This document shows positions 36,747 to 45,176 of a stretch of DNA of 64,000 nucleotides, one piece after another. This stretch comes from Nitrosovibrio sp. Nv4. GTDB lineage: Bacteria; Pseudomonadota; Gammaproteobacteria; Burkholderiales; Nitrosomonadaceae. The stretch is taken from contig NZ_OCMZ01000001.1 of assembly GCF_900215485.1 (NCBI RefSeq), forward strand, positions 496,001-560,000. Reading direction: 5' to 3'. Numbering within the stretch: position 1 is the first letter of the stretch; every line of letters begins with the position of its first letter. Below the pieces are notes generated by a model, which saw nothing but the letters and a program-made list of their open reading frames with translations, was not told the origin of the DNA and made no database searches. Made by a program: the position numbers and the translations under genes.

Positions 36747-38600
36747 ATGCAAACCGGACAACCAGACCTGACTGACATTATCCCGGTAGAGACCGCCCGA
36801 ACGCTCGACGGCCTGTTTCGCGAGCGAGTGCGCCGTTCCCCCGAAATGGTCGCCTACCGCGATTACGATCGGTCCAGCGGCAAATGGCGTGATCTCACCT
36901 GGGCGCAGATGGATGAACGCATCGCACATTGGCAAGCTGCGTTCTCCCGGGAAAAGCTTGACCCCGGCGACCGGGTGGCGGTGATGTTAAGAAACTGCCC
37001 GGAATGGGTAATGTTCGAGCACGCGGCGCTGAGACTCGGACTCGTGCTTGTACCGCTTTATACAGCGGATCGCCCGGAAAACGCCGCCTATATCCTGCAT
37101 GATGCGGGTGTCAAGGTATTGTTGCTGGAAGAACTGGCACAATGGCAAGCATTTTCCGATGTGCGGGATCAGATCGGCAATCTCGTACGCGTCATTACGA
37201 TCCAGGCGAGTCCCAGAAAAACCGACGACGACCTCGTGCTCGCGTTGCATGACTGGTTGCCGGACAGATCGGGGGAAGAAATGCCGGAGCGGCCGCCGGA
37301 AGAAGCTGAAGCGATACAGCGTGCCGATCGTGATCCACATGAACTTGCCACGATCATCTATACCTCGGGTACCTCCGGCCGGTCCAAGGGCGTAATGTTG
37401 AGCCATTACAATATCCTTACGAATGCTTATAGCTCCCTCCAGGTCGTGCCTATCAGACAGGACGATCTGCTGCTTTCATTTCTGCCGCTGTCGCATACCT
37501 TCGAGCGAACAGTCGGTTACTATGTCCCGATAATGCGCGGCGCTACCGTCGCTTATGCCCGTTCGGTTCACCTGTTGCAGGAGGATTTGCGGACTATCCG
37601 GCCGACTATCCTGATTTCGGTACCTCGAATCTATGAGCGGATTTACTCGGGAATTCAAATCGCGCTGGCGGAAGGGCCGGCTTTGCGCAGGGAACTGTTC
37701 AAGCTGGCAGTAGATGTCGGCTATGGTCGCTTTGAGTATCAGCAGCGGCGCGGCCCCCGGCATTTTTCCCATCTGTTGTGGCCGCTGCTGGAAAAGCTGG
37801 TGGCGAAGAAGGTAATGAACAAACTGGGCGGGCGGCTGCGCACGGCAATGAGCGGCGGCGCAGCCTTGTCGGGCGATGTCTCGCGGGTTTTTATCGGCTT
37901 GGGGCTCCCCATTCTGCAAGGCTATGGGATGACTGAAAGCAGCCCCGTGGTATGCTGCAACACACCTGATGACAACGTTCCGACCAGTGTGGGCCGTCCC
38001 ATCCCGGGGGTGGAAGTAAAACTTGGCGAAAACAATGCCCTGCTGATCCGCGGCCCCAACGTAATGCTGGGTTACTGGAACGATCCCGAGGCCACTAAAG
38101 CGGTAATGGCGCCTGGCGGCTGGCTCAACTCCGGCGACATCGCCCATATCGATGGGCATGGCAGGGTAACCATCACCGGGCGCCTGAAGGAAATCATCGT
38201 CATGTCCACAGGCGAGAAAATTCCACCCGCGAATATGGAAGCGGCGATTTTGCGTGATCCATTGTTCGATCAAGTGATGGTAATTGGCGAAGGCCGTTCA
38301 TATTTAAGCGCGCTGGTAGTCCTGAATTCCGGCAATTGGGAAAACATGGCCGGGCAATATAATCTTGATCGCGATTGGCGGCGTCTGGCGCGGGATCATT
38401 CGCTTGAAGAAATTTTGCTGGAACGAATCGCCCGTCAGATAAAAGAATTTCCCGGTTACGCGAAAATATACCGCGTGGGGCTGGCGAAGGAGCCGTGGAC
38501 TATCGAGAACCATATGCTGACGCCTACCCTGAAATTGCGGCGCAGGCACGTGCTGAACCATTATCGCGCTGAAGTGGAACGGCTCTACGAGGGACATTAG
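36747..38600 (+). CDS. Long-chain fatty acid-CoA ligase (AMP-forming)
   Basis: Activates fatty acids to acyl-CoA through an acyl-adenylate. From ATG at 36747 it has 617 residues. Signatures are the P-loop-like YTSGTSGRSKGVMLSH (about 207-222), the linker motif ILQGYGMTESSPV, GDIAHIDGHGRVTITGRLKEIIV and the late catalytic-lysine region LTPTLKLRRR. It belongs to the long-chain FAA1/FadD15-like branch. The frame is open upstream into fadE, but those codons are not homologous. The gene begins 71 bases after fadE. Confidence 0.93.
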   Translation: MQTGQPDLTDIIPVETARTLDGLFRERVRRSPEMVAYRDYDRSSGKWRDLTWAQMDERIAHWQAAFSREKLDPGDRVAVMLRNCPEWVMFEHAALRLGLVLVPLYTADRPENAAYILHDAGVKVLLLEELAQWQAFSDVRDQIGNLVRVITIQASPRKTDDDLVLALHDWLPDRSGEEMPERPPEEAEAIQRADRDPHELATIIYTSGTSGRSKGVMLSHYNILTNAYSSLQVVPIRQDDLLLSFLPLSHTFERTVGYYVPIMRGATVAYARSVHLLQEDLRTIRPTILISVPRIYERIYSGIQIALAEGPALRRELFKLAVDVGYGRFEYQQRRGPRHFSHLLWPLLEKLVAKKVMNKLGGRLRTAMSGGAALSGDVSRVFIGLGLPILQGYGMTESSPVVCCNTPDDNVPTSVGRPIPGVEVKLGENNALLIRGPNVMLGYWNDPEATKAVMAPGGWLNSGDIAHIDGHGRVTITGRLKEIIVMSTGEKIPPANMEAAILRDPLFDQVMVIGEGRSYLSALVVLNSGNWENMAGQYNLDRDWRRLARDHSLEEILLERIARQIKEFPGYAKIYRVGLAKEPWTIENHMLTPTLKLRRRHVLNHYRAEVERLYEGH

Positions 38601-38660
38601 CCGGATGATGGGTCACGTTTCACTCCCCCCATCCAGGAAACTGCAACACTTGAGGCATAA

Positions 38661-39089
38661 ATGAACGCTGAGGCAGAAATTCAAACATCACTACCCACAT
38701 CGCTACCCGAAGGAGGAGATCCGATACTGCGTCTGGTGCCAATGCCGACGGATACGAACTATGCCGGGGACGTATTCGGCGGCTGGATCATGGCGCAGGT
38801 GGACATTGCCGGCAGTATTCCGGCAATCCGCCGGGCCCGCGGTCGCGTGGTGACGGTGGCGGTGAATTCCTTCGTGTTCAAACAGCCGGTGTTTGTCGGG
38901 GATGTCGTGAGTTTCTATGCCAGCATCGTCAAGGTTGGACGCACGTCCATTACCGTGGATGTCGTGGTTTATTCCCAGCGGGGATTGCGTCAAGGAAATG
39001 AGGAAACCTGCTGCATGGTGACCGAGGCGGTGCTGACCTACGTGGCGGTAGACGAGAACCGGAGGCCGCGCGTCGTTCCGCCGGAATAA
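38661..39089 (+). CDS. Acyl-CoA thioesterase, hotdog fold (YciA-like)
   Basis: Hydrolyses acyl-CoA to free acid and CoA. The 142-residue product carries LRLVPMPTDTNYAGDVFGGWIMAQVDIAG (with the catalytic Asn/Asp region NYAGDVFGG), VTVAVNSFVFKQPVFVGDVVSFYA and YVAVDENRRPRVVP, as in YciA/acyl-CoA hydrolase family proteins. It may prevent CoA sequestration during fatty-acid turnover. It lies between the ligase and the hydratase/dehydrogenase genes. Confidence 0.9.
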   Translation: MNAEAEIQTSLPTSLPEGGDPILRLVPMPTDTNYAGDVFGGWIMAQVDIAGSIPAIRRARGRVVTVAVNSFVFKQPVFVGDVVSFYASIVKVGRTSITVDVVVYSQRGLRQGNEETCCMVTEAVLTYVAVDENRRPRVVPPE

Positions 39090-39118
39090 GATAAAACGGG
39101 ATCGAACTGGAGGCAGAT

Positions 39119-41665
39119 TTGAATAATCACAAATTCATCGTGCGCAAAGCCGCTGTTCTGGGCGCCGGGGTAATGGGAGCGCAGATCGCAGCGCATCTGA
39201 TCAATGCCAATGTCGAGACATTGTTATTCGAGCTTCCCGCCGAGCAGGACAATCCCAACGCCAATGTGGTCAAGGCGGTAGAGAATCTGAAGAAACAGGA
39301 CCCCGCTCCGCTGTCGATCTCCGCGAAGGCAGCCTCCATTCAGCCGTCAAACTACGGCGAGAACCTGGAGCAGCTCAGGGATTGCGATATCGTGATCGAA
39401 GCCATCGCCGAGCGCATGGACCTGAAAAGCGAGTTATACAAGAAAGTAGCGCCGTATCTCGGCGAGCATTCCATTTTTGCCAGCAACACATCCGGGCTCT
39501 CCATCGATCAACTGGCAAAGGCGTTCCCGGAAAACCTGCGTCACCGTTTTTGCGGCATCCATTTTTTCAATCCCCCGCGCTACATGCATCTGGCAGAGCT
39601 GATCGCCTGCACGGAGAGCGACACCGCAATGCTGGACGACCTGGAAGCCTTTCTGGTCACGTATCTCGGCAAAGGCGTGATCAGGGCAAAGGATACACCG
39701 AATTTTATCGCCAATCGGATAGGCGTATTCTCAATACTCGCCACCATGCATCACGCCAGAGAGTTCGGCCTGGCGTTTGATGTGGTGGACGCCTTGACCG
39801 GTCCTCTCATCGGCCGTCCAAAAAGCGCGACTTTCCGCACCGCCGATGTGGTAGGGCTCGATATCCTCGCACATGTGATCGATACCATGCGCGACACATT
39901 ACCGGATGATCCATGGCATAGATACTTCGCCGTGCCCGGCTGGTTGCAAGGCTTGATAGAAACAAAGGCCCTGGGACAGAAAACCAGGCGCGGGATATAT
40001 CAGAAAAAAGGCAAGGAAATTCATGTGCTGGATCTTGCCAAAAAGGAATATATCCTCTCTGGAGGTACGGCTGACGACGATATAAGGGAGTTGCTCAAAC
40101 ACAAGGATCCCGCAGACAAGCTTGGCGCACTGCGTGTCAACCCACATCCGCAAGCGCAATTCCTGTGGGCAATATTCCGCGATCTGTTTCACTATTGCGC
40201 GATTCATCTCGATGCAGTCGCCGATAATGCACGTGACCTCGATTTTGCAATACGCTGGGGTTTTGGCTGGAATCTCGGCCCGTTCGAAATCTGGCAGGCA
40301 GCGGGGTGGGGCGACGTTGCGGAGTGGATAAACGAGGATATCGCTGCGGGCAAAAGCATGAGCGATACACCTCTGCCCCAATGGGTGGGGGATCTGGGTC
40401 AAAGTGTCAGTCAAGCCGCAAATCAGGATATACAGGGCGTCCACAGGGCGCAAGGTTCTTACGCACCATCCACGCACACTTTCCGGCCGCGTTCGGCATT
40501 GCCCGTATATCGCCGGCAGTTGTTTCCGGAGCGGTTACTGAGCGATGAGCCATATTACGGCCACACCATATTCGAAACCGACGCGGTGCGGATGTGGCAT
40601 ACCGCCGCCGAGCCCGGAGATAACGGAGCGGGCGATGACGGTATTGCCATTCTCAGCTTCAAGAGCAAGATGCATACCATTGGCAGCGATGTACTGGATG
40701 GCGTACAACAGGCCATAGAAGAAGCGGAGCGGAACTGGCGCGCACTCGTGATCTGGCAAACCGAGCCTCCGTTTTCCGCTGGCGCCAATCTTCAAAAAGC
40801 GACGGAGCGCCTGAAAAGCGGCGAACCGCCTTCCGCCTTGAGCGCATTGGCAAAAAAACTCAGGAAAACAGCTCAATCCGCTGTGCTCAAGGCGGCGCGC
40901 AGCCTTAATCTTGCCGATGCGCTAATGGCGGGAAAACTGGCGGAAGTGGAAGCGATGGTGGCGCAGTTCCAGCAAACCTCCCAGGATCTCAGGTACTCGA
41001 TGATCCCAACTGTAGCGGCAGTGGATGGGCTTGCCCTGGGCGGCGGCTGTGAATTCGTGATGCACTGCGACCGCGCGGTTGCCACGCTGGAAAGTTACAT
41101 CGGCCTGGTGGAAACTGGCGTGGGATTAGTGCCAGCAGGCGGCGGCTGCAAGGAACTTGCCCTGAGAGCATCGCAGGATGCAAAAGATGGCGATCCTTTT
41201 CCATTGCTGAAAAATTATTTTCAAAGCGTGGCAACCGCACAATTGGCAAAAAGCGGCGAGCAGGCGAAGGAACTGGGGTATTTGCGCCGTGCAGACACGA
41301 TAGTGATGAACCGGTTCGAACTGCTTCATGTCGCGAAGGCGCAGGCGCTTGCACTGGCGGAAGCGGGCTACCGTCCTCCGCTAAAAGCCCGGAATATTAC
41401 CGTGGCTGGTTCTACCGGTATCGCCAACATCAAGGGCATGCTTGTGAACATGCGCGAAGGCAACTTCATCTCGGAGCATGATTATCTGATCGGATCGAAA
41501 CTCGCTCATGTCATGTGCGGAGGTGAGCTAACCCCCGGCAGTCTGGTCGACGAGAACTGGTTTCTGGAGCTGGAGCGTACCGCATTCATAGAATTGCTCG
41601 CGACCGAGAAGACGCAGGCTCGCGTGGCACACACGCTGAAAACCGGGAAGCCGCTGAGGAATTAG
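39119..41665 (+). CDS. 3-hydroxyacyl-CoA dehydrogenase / enoyl-CoA hydratase fusion
   Basis: Bifunctional beta-oxidation enzyme of 848 residues. The dehydrogenase comes first: Rossmann AAVLGAGVMGAQIAAHL (about 11-27), HFFNPPRYMHLAELI (catalytic His region) and KDTPNFIANRIGVF. A crotonase domain follows in the C-terminal third, with DGLALGGGCEFVMH and IGLVETGVGLVPAGGG keeping both catalytic Glu. This order (dehydrogenase then hydratase) is that of Bacillus FadN, the reverse of E. coli FadB. TTG start with GGAGG five bases upstream. Confidence 0.93.
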   Translation: MNNHKFIVRKAAVLGAGVMGAQIAAHLINANVETLLFELPAEQDNPNANVVKAVENLKKQDPAPLSISAKAASIQPSNYGENLEQLRDCDIVIEAIAERMDLKSELYKKVAPYLGEHSIFASNTSGLSIDQLAKAFPENLRHRFCGIHFFNPPRYMHLAELIACTESDTAMLDDLEAFLVTYLGKGVIRAKDTPNFIANRIGVFSILATMHHAREFGLAFDVVDALTGPLIGRPKSATFRTADVVGLDILAHVIDTMRDTLPDDPWHRYFAVPGWLQGLIETKALGQKTRRGIYQKKGKEIHVLDLAKKEYILSGGTADDDIRELLKHKDPADKLGALRVNPHPQAQFLWAIFRDLFHYCAIHLDAVADNARDLDFAIRWGFGWNLGPFEIWQAAGWGDVAEWINEDIAAGKSMSDTPLPQWVGDLGQSVSQAANQDIQGVHRAQGSYAPSTHTFRPRSALPVYRRQLFPERLLSDEPYYGHTIFETDAVRMWHTAAEPGDNGAGDDGIAILSFKSKMHTIGSDVLDGVQQAIEEAERNWRALVIWQTEPPFSAGANLQKATERLKSGEPPSALSALAKKLRKTAQSAVLKAARSLNLADALMAGKLAEVEAMVAQFQQTSQDLRYSMIPTVAAVDGLALGGGCEFVMHCDRAVATLESYIGLVETGVGLVPAGGGCKELALRASQDAKDGDPFPLLKNYFQSVATAQLAKSGEQAKELGYLRRADTIVMNRFELLHVAKAQALALAEAGYRPPLKARNITVAGSTGIANIKGMLVNMREGNFISEHDYLIGSKLAHVMCGGELTPGSLVDENWFLELERTAFIELLATEKTQARVAHTLKTGKPLRN

Positions 41666-41852
41666 GCTATTCATGAAAATTCGCGCCTCGGTTCCCAAGC
41701 AACCTCATCGGGATTTTCGAGCTTATAAGGCTGCCTCTGATAAAGAACGCGTCACCTATCGCACGATTCGCCAATCCGGCGCTCTAATTGCTCTGAATTA
41801 AAGCCAACGGGTGCCATCGGGGTCTTACGAATTAGAGTTAAAGGGAACAGAG

Positions 41853-43055
41853 ATGACAACCAGACAAACTCAGGAAGCTTATATTGTTGCCGCCGTGCGA
41901 ACGCCGGTGGGCAAGGCGCCGCGCGGCATGTTCAAAACCGTGCGGCCGGATGACATGCTGGGACATGTGTTGAAAGCTGCGGTGGGACAATGTGAAGGGC
42001 TCGATCCGGCGGCCATTGAAGATGTTATTGCCGGCTGCGCCATGCCGGAGGCGGAACAGGGTTTGAATGTCGCCCGTATTGCGCTCTTGCTCGCAGGATT
42101 ACCCAATAACGTCCCCGGAATGACAGTCAATCGTTTCTGTGCATCCGGCCTGCAGACGGTAGCGCTCGCTGCCGACCGCATCCGCTTGGGGAACGCTGAC
42201 GTGATTATCGCTGCCGGCACCGAGAGCATGAGCATGGTACCGATGTCAGGTAACAAGATGGCCTTGGACCCGGCGATATTCCAGAGGGATGAAAACGTTG
42301 CCATCGCCTATGGCATGGGTATAACCGGGGAAAAAGTCGCGCAGCGATGGCAAGTCAGCCGTGAGGCACAGGATGAATTTGCCGTAACAAGCCATGCAAG
42401 AGCGCTCAAAGCTATTGAAACAGGGGAATTCACGCAGGAAATCGCGCCTTATACCGTGGAGGAAAAACGGCCCGATCTGGCTTCGCATGAAGTCCGGGAC
42501 ATATCCGTGGTACGGGACACGGATGAAGGCCCGCGCCCCGGAACCAGTCCGCAGGTTCTTGCTACGCTGAAGCCGGTGTTCGCGTCCAATGGCTCGGTAA
42601 CGGCGGGCAATAGCTCGCAAATGTCGGATGGCGCGGGCGCAGTGGTCGTAGCGAGCGAAGCCGCATTGAAGCGCTTCAATCTTACGCCTATAGGTCGTTT
42701 TTTAGGGTACTCGGTGGCTGGCGTACCGCCTGAGATTATGGGTATAGGGCCGGTCAAGGCAATACCTCAGGCGCTGAAACAGGTTGGTTTAAAACAGGAC
42801 GATCTCGACTGGATCGAATTGAACGAAGCTTTCGCAGCCCAGAGCCTGGCGGTTATCAATGATCTGGGGTTGGACCGTGCCAAGGTCAATCCGCTGGGCG
42901 GCGCGATCGCGCTCGGTCATCCCCTGGGCGCTACGGGCGCGATCCGCGTCGCCACGCTGCTGCACGGCCTGCGCCGGCATAACAAGAAATATGGCATGGT
43001 TACGATGTGCGTCGGAACCGGCATGGGTGCTGCGGGCGTGTTCGAAGCGCTATGA
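41853..43055 (+). CDS. fadA: Acyl-CoA thiolase (acetyl-CoA C-acyltransferase)
   Basis: Thiolytic cleavage of 3-ketoacyl-CoA, last step of beta-oxidation. From ATG at 41853 (AAAGGGA upstream) it has 400 residues. Catalytic Cys96 is in NRFCASGLQ; the His and second Cys are in GGAIALGHPLGATGAIR and CVGTGMGAAG. The frame extends to 41811, but the extra residues are unlike thiolase. It ends one base before the convergent DUF3460 gene. Confidence 0.95.
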   Translation: MTTRQTQEAYIVAAVRTPVGKAPRGMFKTVRPDDMLGHVLKAAVGQCEGLDPAAIEDVIAGCAMPEAEQGLNVARIALLLAGLPNNVPGMTVNRFCASGLQTVALAADRIRLGNADVIIAAGTESMSMVPMSGNKMALDPAIFQRDENVAIAYGMGITGEKVAQRWQVSREAQDEFAVTSHARALKAIETGEFTQEIAPYTVEEKRPDLASHEVRDISVVRDTDEGPRPGTSPQVLATLKPVFASNGSVTAGNSSQMSDGAGAVVVASEAALKRFNLTPIGRFLGYSVAGVPPEIMGIGPVKAIPQALKQVGLKQDDLDWIELNEAFAAQSLAVINDLGLDRAKVNPLGGAIALGHPLGATGAIRVATLLHGLRRHNKKYGMVTMCVGTGMGAAGVFEAL

Positions 43056-43241
43056 TTATTTTCCGAAATAGACGTAGGCTTTCTGCGCCACAGCGGATTC
43101 CTTGAAGCGCTTACGCTCTTCCAGGTCCAGTTTCTTATCCCACCAGATGGCCCGTGCTTCTTTCTGATCCTCGGCCAGTTTCGGGTTTTTTTCAAACAAT
43201 TCGCGCATGAATTTGGTGTGGTCCGATTCGTACAGTTTCAT
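43056..43241 (-). CDS. DUF3460 family protein
   Basis: A 61-residue, highly charged soluble protein with no signal or membrane segment: MKLYESDHTKFMRELFEKNP, ARAIWWDKKLDLEERKRF, AQKAYVYFGK. This matches DUF3460, a small family common in betaproteobacteria with no known function. A good AAGGAGAG lies upstream. Its stop abuts the stop of the convergent thiolase gene. Confidence 0.85.
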   Translation of the reverse strand: MKLYESDHTKFMRELFEKNPKLAEDQKEARAIWWDKKLDLEERKRFKESAVAQKAYVYFGK

Positions 43242-43438
43242 AGTCTGATTCTCTCCTTTCTTTATTATTGCGAACCTGAAACTTTACCATAAACAGAGCG
43301 TTATAGCAGCAATCTGCGTATGTTGAAGTGGTAAGCTTTGCGTGTAGCACGGCCGAGCATGCGCGGCCCGTCCGCAGCTGATGGGTTACGGCTCAATGCT
43401 CCATTCATCCCCTCAAAAAAACGGTGCGACAGAGCGGC

Positions 43439-44215
43439 TCAGAAGGGCTTGCGCTGATGTAATTTTCTTACGAACCTGGTAAACGGCAGGTCAAGTTCTG
43501 CTTCCAGTTTTGTAGTGCGCGTTTGCAGGTCTTCCCAGACTTGCTTGCCGGGGCTGTGCTTGAAGGCAAACACTATCAGATTACCGTGCGCCTCAACCGT
43601 TAATGTGGCAACACAACCGGGAAAAGCATGCTCTATGCGCCTTATATAATCCTGAAATCCTTTATCCCTGCTGAGAAGATTAACAATCAGCACGCCATTT
43701 TTTTTCAATGCTTCGCGAGCGCGATTGTAGAAATCCTGGCTACAAAGCGAAGGAACCTGACGGCAGTCATCGAAACCGTCAACCATCAGCACATCCGCGC
43801 TGCTGGGATGACTGGCGATATATTCGCCGCCCTCGCCAATCACCACTTGCAGGCGTTCGTCATCGGCTGGCAAAAAGAAATAACTACGCGCCACAGTTAC
43901 CACCTCGGGATGGATTTCAATCACAGTAGTTTTGGTCAGGGGCAGCCGACGATAGATGAATTTGGCCAGCGATCCTCCCCCAAGACCGATCATCAGAATA
44001 TTTTCCGGGCTGGGATGGAACAGCATGAAACCCATCATGCATTGCGTATAGGCGAGTTCGAGTTCGTGCGGCGCGGTCAATCGCATGGCGCTCTGCACGT
44101 TGCTTCCGCCCAGATGGAGTAAACGCACTCCGCCCTGCTCACTTAGTTGAACATCGGCGTCCGATTGGCTGGACCGTTTCGAAAATTCGTATACAGAACT
44201 CATGCGCCTACCCAT
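43439..44215 (-). CDS. Spermidine synthase-like methyltransferase-fold protein
   Basis: A 258-residue Rossmann-fold protein related to polyamine aminopropyltransferases. It shows NILMIGLGGGSLAKFIYRRLP (the SAM/decarboxy-SAM site), TVIEIHPEVVTVARSYF, DERLQVVIGEGGEYI and DVLMVDGFDD. It lacks the N-terminal beta-domain of true spermidine synthases, so the reaction is uncertain. Two starts are possible; the second ATG (44203) has GGGTAGG just upstream. Confidence 0.8.
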   Translation of the reverse strand: MGRRMSSVYEFSKRSSQSDADVQLSEQGGVRLLHLGGSNVQSAMRLTAPHELELAYTQCMMGFMLFHPSPENILMIGLGGGSLAKFIYRRLPLTKTTVIEIHPEVVTVARSYFFLPADDERLQVVIGEGGEYIASHPSSADVLMVDGFDDCRQVPSLCSQDFYNRAREALKKNGVLIVNLLSRDKGFQDYIRRIEHAFPGCVATLTVEAHGNLIVFAFKHSPGKQVWEDLQTRTTKLEAELDLPFTRFVRKLHQRKPF

Positions 44216-44381
44216 GAATACAGTTCAATGATCTTTACAACCCGATATTTTTAGCCTACGTTTACATGACACGGTTAGCAAGGAAAGAGCCGTTGCTGAA
44301 TCCGGTTATCATTCACGAGAACGACGAACGGTACACTTGATTAATTCGCTGCAAACACAGGATCGCGATCGAGCGTCAAGC

Positions 44382-44879
44382 ATGAACAAACTCATTATAG
44401 CTTTAGCCCCGCTTTTATCAGCGTGCCTCTTGACTGCCTGCGCAGGCGTTGGCTTAAAAGAGAAAACCGAAGCTCGTGGAGCAAAATTTGCGGGAAGTCA
44501 TCCTGCGCTTGCACATTGTGTCATCAGCAACCTTCAATCGGATAACCGGTGGTTAATCCGCGGCCTGCAATATGATGTACGCAGATATCCGGATCTGGAG
44601 GCAACAGAAATTTATGCCTATGCATATGGCTCGTTACCGGGCACATATGCGCGCAACTCACCCTTAAACCCTGACGCGGTTTTCCGTCATGGCCCACCGC
44701 CTCCCAAGATTCAGCAATACAAGCCAGATGCTGACGCCCGCGGCGATATCAATCCCGACTATTCTTTTGTCCTGATGATAAAAAGGACCGACAATGCAAC
44801 CGTATTCGCCACGTTGAACGGCAAGAAATACGAGAGCGATATAGCGTGGGAGAAGCTGAAAGCCTGTTCGAATCCGTAA
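44382..44879 (+). CDS. Hypothetical lipoprotein
   Basis: From ATG at 44382, a 165-residue protein with a signal peptide ending in lipobox LLTACAG (Cys near residue 20). The mature part has no domain I recognise. It includes LQYDVRRYPDLEATEIYAYAYGSLPGTYARN, a proline-rich GPPPPKI, and a C-terminal strand-like half (FVLMIKRTDNATVFATLNGKKYESDIAWEKL). Likely an anchored envelope protein of unknown role. Confidence 0.7.
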   Translation: MNKLIIALAPLLSACLLTACAGVGLKEKTEARGAKFAGSHPALAHCVISNLQSDNRWLIRGLQYDVRRYPDLEATEIYAYAYGSLPGTYARNSPLNPDAVFRHGPPPPKIQQYKPDADARGDINPDYSFVLMIKRTDNATVFATLNGKKYESDIAWEKLKACSNP

Positions 44880-45176
44880 AAATACGCAGGATCTCTCGTT
44901 TCACCTTCGCAGCCGCCGACCCCTCGTCAGAAGTTAGCAGAGCAAAACCACCGTTCACGATAAAAACTCCGAACGATAAATCACTTCGTCGTGTCGCGCA
45001 TGCAATTTTTGGAGGCGCTCCGCGTTAGAATGGCGTTCTGGTAGCGGCCAGCACATCCGGGGCTTTTCAAGTTAAAGTTCGAGTTTTAGACGATGGAGCA
45101 AAAAGCATTGATAGCGAAAAAGCTCGCGAGGCGTGGCGGATGGCAGTTCTAACACGGGAGTTGGCGGAATAATGGT
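44880..45176. other. Intergenic region before the Sel1 gene
   Basis: About 300 bases without a supported gene. A 19-codon frame at 45093-45152 has ATG but no ribosome-binding site. No promoter or terminator is clear. Confidence 0.4.

Noticed and set aside
37476-38273. 265-codon antisense frame in the acyl-CoA ligase
   Set aside because: Sits opposite the conserved ligase core; no independent evidence.
45093-45152. 19-codon frame before the Sel1 gene
   Set aside because: No ribosome-binding site and too short to support.
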